Shown here: positions 61,202 to 64,000 of the stretch, piece by piece
Position numbering within the stretch: position 1 is the stretch's first letter
Layout: each line of letters begins with the position of its first letter
From: UBA7446 sp965657545
Lineage (GTDB): Bacteria; Bacteroidota; Bacteroidia; Flavobacteriales; Flavobacteriaceae
Assembly (NCBI GenBank): GCA_965657545.1
Contig: CBFHOG010000005.1
Coordinates: 1 to 64,000 of the forward strand
Reading direction: 5' to 3'
Length of the DNA: 64,000 nucleotides
Notes under the pieces: generated by a model
Database searches by the model: none
What the model saw: the letters and a program-made list of their open reading frames with translations, nothing else
What the model was told of the DNA's origin: nothing
Program-made: the position numbers and the translations under genes

Positions 61202-63004
61202 TTAAAAATCATAACTATTATTTTCAGCCACCTTATCGGCTACTTTATTACGTAATGCAATGACGTTAGGGTATTCAAAATACTTTGTGTAGCGCTTTAG
61301 TCCCATTAACAAAGCTTTTTGCTCGTCGCCTTCAGCAAATCCAAGAATGGCTTCACGTCCTTTTGCTGTGATTTTTTCTGTAGCTTGGTACAAATACAAT
61401 TGACTCATAGCCACTTGGTAGGCTTGCGCCTCAGCACCATAAATACCTACATTTTTCTCAGCACGCAAAACGGCAGATTCTGCCATATAAATTTCAATGA
61501 GGATATCAGCCACCGCCAATAATAATTGTTGGTGCTCCTCCAATTCAGTTCCGTATTTCTGTACGCCAGCTCCTGCAATCATCAAAAATACTTTTTTCAG
61601 ATTCTTAAGTACGTGTTTTTCTTGACTTAGTGGAGCTGAAAAATCAGGAATAGCAAAATCGGGAATACCCAGTAATTCCTCGCCAACAGCTGTGGCAGGA
61701 CCAATCAAATCCAACTGTCCTTTCATGGCTTTTTTAATCAGCATGCCAACGCTTAGCATACGATTGATTTCATTTGTTCCTTCGTAAATACGTGCAATTC
61801 GCGCATCGCGCCAGGCCGTTTCCATGGGTGCGTCTGCTGAAAAGCCCATACCCCCAAAAATCTGTACGCCCTCATCGGCAGTGCTTTGCATATGCTCCGA
61901 ACACGCCACTTTTAAAATAGAACACTCAATAACGTATTCTTCTACTCCTTTAAGTTCTGCTTCCTGATGGTTATTTCCCGCAGCATCACGAATGGCAATG
62001 CGGTCTTCAATGTCTTTTGCCGCGCGGTAACATGCCGATTCGCCCGCATATAAATTTGTAGCCATGGTAGCTAATTTTTGTTTGATAGCACCAAATTTAG
62101 CAATAGGCGTCTTAAACTGCACGCGCTGATTGGCATAGGAAATAGCTTCGTTTATGGTACGGCGTTGTCCATCTAATGTAGCAACCGCCAACTTGATACG
62201 CCCAACGTTTAAGGCATTCATGGCAATTTTAAACCCATTCCCCCGCTCTGAAAGCATGTTTTCAACAGGTACTTTGGTGTCGCTAAAAAAGACCTGTCTG
62301 GTAGAGGAGGCATGAATGCCAAGCTTCTTTTCTTCTTCGCCCATGCTAATGCCATTTTCTGGATCATTAGGCACTATAAATCCTGTGATGTTCTTGTCGT
62401 CTTCAATACGAGCAAAAACAATCATTAAATCAGCATAGCCAGCATTCGAAATCCATATTTTCTGTCCCGAAATAAGGTAGTGTGAACCGTCTTCTGAAAG
62501 TACAGCTTTAGTTTTTCCGCTATTCGCATCTGAACCTGCAGTAGGCTCTGTCAAGCAATAACATCCAATCCATTCTCCCGATGCTAGTTTGGGCACATAT
62601 TTGTTCTTTTGCTCTTCGTTTCCATACAGTACAATAGGCATGGTGCCAATTCCAGTATGCGCACCAAATGCCGTGGACAATGAACCTGATGCGCCGGACA
62701 TATATTCGCATACTAACATGGTATCTACAAAGCCCATTCCCAATCCGCCGTAGGCTTCGGGAACGCTAACACCCAAAAAGCCCATTTCGCCAATTTTACG
62801 CATGAGTTCGAAAGTGTAGTCATAATCTTTGCTTTCGAAACGCTCGCGTGCTGGCCATACATCTCGGTCAACAAACTCCTGAACGGCTTCACGCATCATG
62901 CGCTGCTCTTCGTTAAATTCTTCTGGGGTAAATACATCTGCGGCTTGCGTTTCTTGTAAAATAAACGCACCTCCTCTTGTTAGTTTTCGTTCTATTGTTT
63001 CCAT
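61202..63004 (-). CDS. Acyl-CoA dehydrogenase
   Basis: FAD enzyme of beta-oxidation, 600 aa. The ACAD core holds CYCLTEPTAGSDA, GQKIWISNAGYADLMIVFAR, QIFGGMGFSAD and the catalytic Glu408 in IYEGTNEINR. The additional ~180 C-terminal residues are as in VLCAD/ACAD9-type enzymes, suggesting long-chain substrates. It begins 8 nt after the thiolase stop and ends 1 nt before the M28 start. Confidence 0.95.
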   Translation of the reverse strand: METIERKLTRGGAFILQETQAADVFTPEEFNEEQRMMREAVQEFVDRDVWPARERFESKDYDYTFELMRKIGEMGFLGVSVPEAYGGLGMGFVDTMLVCEYMSGASGSLSTAFGAHTGIGTMPIVLYGNEEQKNKYVPKLASGEWIGCYCLTEPTAGSDANSGKTKAVLSEDGSHYLISGQKIWISNAGYADLMIVFARIEDDKNITGFIVPNDPENGISMGEEEKKLGIHASSTRQVFFSDTKVPVENMLSERGNGFKIAMNALNVGRIKLAVATLDGQRRTINEAISYANQRVQFKTPIAKFGAIKQKLATMATNLYAGESACYRAAKDIEDRIAIRDAAGNNHQEAELKGVEEYVIECSILKVACSEHMQSTADEGVQIFGGMGFSADAPMETAWRDARIARIYEGTNEINRMLSVGMLIKKAMKGQLDLIGPATAVGEELLGIPDFAIPDFSAPLSQEKHVLKNLKKVFLMIAGAGVQKYGTELEEHQQLLLAVADILIEIYMAESAVLRAEKNVGIYGAEAQAYQVAMSQLYLYQATEKITAKGREAILGFAEGDEQKALLMGLKRYTKYFEYPNVIALRNKVADKVAENNSYDF

Positions 63005-63012
63005 AGCTTTAT

Positions 63013-64000
63013 TTATAATCGTTCAAAAATTCCTGCGGCACCTTGTCCTGTACCCACACACATGGTTACCATGCCGTATTTGTTATTTCTCTTTTTCATT
63101 TCGTCAAAAAGCTGCACCGAAAGCTTCGTTCCCGTACACCCTAGTGGATGTCCAAGAGCAATTGCGCCACCATTTACGTTAATGATATCTGGATTTAATC
63201 CCAATGTTCTTATAACAGCCAGCGACTGTGAAGCAAAGGCTTCGTTTAGCTCAAATAGCTCTATATCTTCTTGTTTCATTCCCGCTTGTTTCAGCGCTTT
63301 TGGAATAGCAGCTATTGGTCCAATTCCCATAATACGTGGCGGAACGCCTGCAGCGGCATAGCTCACCATTCGGGCAATGGGTGTAACCCCCAATTCTTTT
63401 ACCATGTCTTCGCTCATCACCAAAACCATAGCAGCACCGTCGCTTGTTTGCGACGCATTTCCAGCTGTAACAGAACCGCCATCTGCAAAAACGGGACGTA
63501 ATTTAGCCAGTCTTTCTATAGCGGTATCGGCGCGCGGGCCCTCATCGGTATCCACCACATAGTTTCGTGTTTTTTTGGTGTTGCCTTCGAGATAAGTTTC
63601 TTCAATATTTATGGGAACAATTTGGTCTTTAAATGCACCACTTTCAATGGCTTTTAGTGCTTTTTGATGCGATGCATAGGAAAAGGCGTCTTGATCTTCG
63701 CGAGAGATTTGGTATTCTTTGGCTACCGCTTCGGCAGTAAGTCCCATGCCCCAATAGTAATCTTCTTTTCCTTTTTTTACGATTTCATAATCCGGAACGG
63801 GCTTATATCCACCAAACGGAATAAAACTCATACTTTCCGATCCACCTGCAATAATGCATTCTGCCATTCCTGATTGAATTTTGGCAGTTGCCATTGCAAT
63901 CGTTTCTAGGCCAGAGGCACAGTATCGATTAACGGTTACGCCAGGAACTTCATCGGTTTCTAGGCCCATTAGCGATATGAGTCGCGCCATATTTAAGCCT
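63013..64000 (-). CDS. Acetyl-CoA C-acyltransferase (thiolase), 5' end beyond the window
   Basis: The reading frame continues to the window edge, so about 60-70 N-terminal residues are missing. The nucleophile Cys lies in NRYCASGLE, the catalytic His in GGAIALGHPLGCTG, and the second Cys in MCVGTGQGAAGIFERL at the end. It carries out the last step of beta-oxidation and is co-transcribed with the acyl-CoA dehydrogenase. In Bacteroidetes a FadB-type 3-hydroxyacyl-CoA dehydrogenase usually precedes this pair, so one is likely just outside. Confidence 0.95.
   Translation of the reverse strand, partial: GLNMARLISLMGLETDEVPGVTVNRYCASGLETIAMATAKIQSGMAECIIAGGSESMSFIPFGGYKPVPDYEIVKKGKEDYYWGMGLTAEAVAKEYQISREDQDAFSYASHQKALKAIESGAFKDQIVPINIEETYLEGNTKKTRNYVVDTDEGPRADTAIERLAKLRPVFADGGSVTAGNASQTSDGAAMVLVMSEDMVKELGVTPIARMVSYAAAGVPPRIMGIGPIAAIPKALKQAGMKQEDIELFELNEAFASQSLAVIRTLGLNPDIINVNGGAIALGHPLGCTGTKLSVQLFDEMKKRNNKYGMVTMCVGTGQGAAGIFERL

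Overview
The window comes from a marine member of the Bacteroidetes, most likely family Flavobacteriaceae. The signs are two SusC/SusD pairs, peptidases with the type IX secretion (T9SS) C-terminal sorting domain, -7 promoter boxes of the form TAnnTTTG, AT-rich DNA with almost no Shine-Dalgarno sequences, menaquinone synthesis, and a proteorhodopsin next to a retinal-forming Blh enzyme. Most of the window is compact housekeeping DNA. There is no tRNA, rRNA, IS element, prophage or CRISPR array that I can see.

Layout. 1-151: short repeats. 152-1790 (-): purK-purE. 1881-6267 (+): adk, obgE, an exported TPR-like protein, a deacetylase-like protein with altered catalytic motifs, and a HAD phosphatase. 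6264-6983 (-): rlmB. 7019-21859: an accessory block of two related modules, each a SusC/SusD pair plus a subtilisin-like T9SS peptidase, with one extra lipoprotein and one small exported protein; it reads as a protein or peptide uptake locus. 22247-22576 (+): a small HTH/antitoxin-like gene divergent from the second SusC. 22609-29326 (-): the menaquinone genes menF-D-B-A-C-E. 29534-46360 (+): one long ribosomal cluster (str, S10, spc and alpha fused) from rpsL to rplQ, with fusA, secY, infA and rpoA but without tuf, adk or map. 46448-50173 (+): carA, eno, gltA. 50197-50613 (-): unknown gene. 50682-52451 (+): argS. 52503-53213 (-): proteorhodopsin, divergent from blh (53309-54190). 54221-59831 (+): ffh, folD, queE, a cysteine-cluster protein, a LolC/E-type permease and a cystathionine beta-synthase-like enzyme. 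59872-64000 (-): thiolase (cut by the window edge), acyl-CoA dehydrogenase, M28 peptidase.

How it fits together. The organism appears to be a light-assisted marine heterotroph. Secreted subtilases would cut proteins, SusC/SusD pairs would import the products, beta-oxidation and citrate synthase feed the TCA cycle, menaquinone carries respiratory electrons, and proteorhodopsin with Blh-made retinal adds a light-driven proton gradient. No wholly new multi-gene system is obvious. The best leads are the duplicated peptidase/SusCD module with its unusual terminator placement, the orphan HTH/antitoxin-like protein beside it, the deacetylase-like protein lacking its usual metal ligands, a set of near-leaderless promoters, and hairpins in the ribosomal operon at places where other bacteria have autoregulatory sites.
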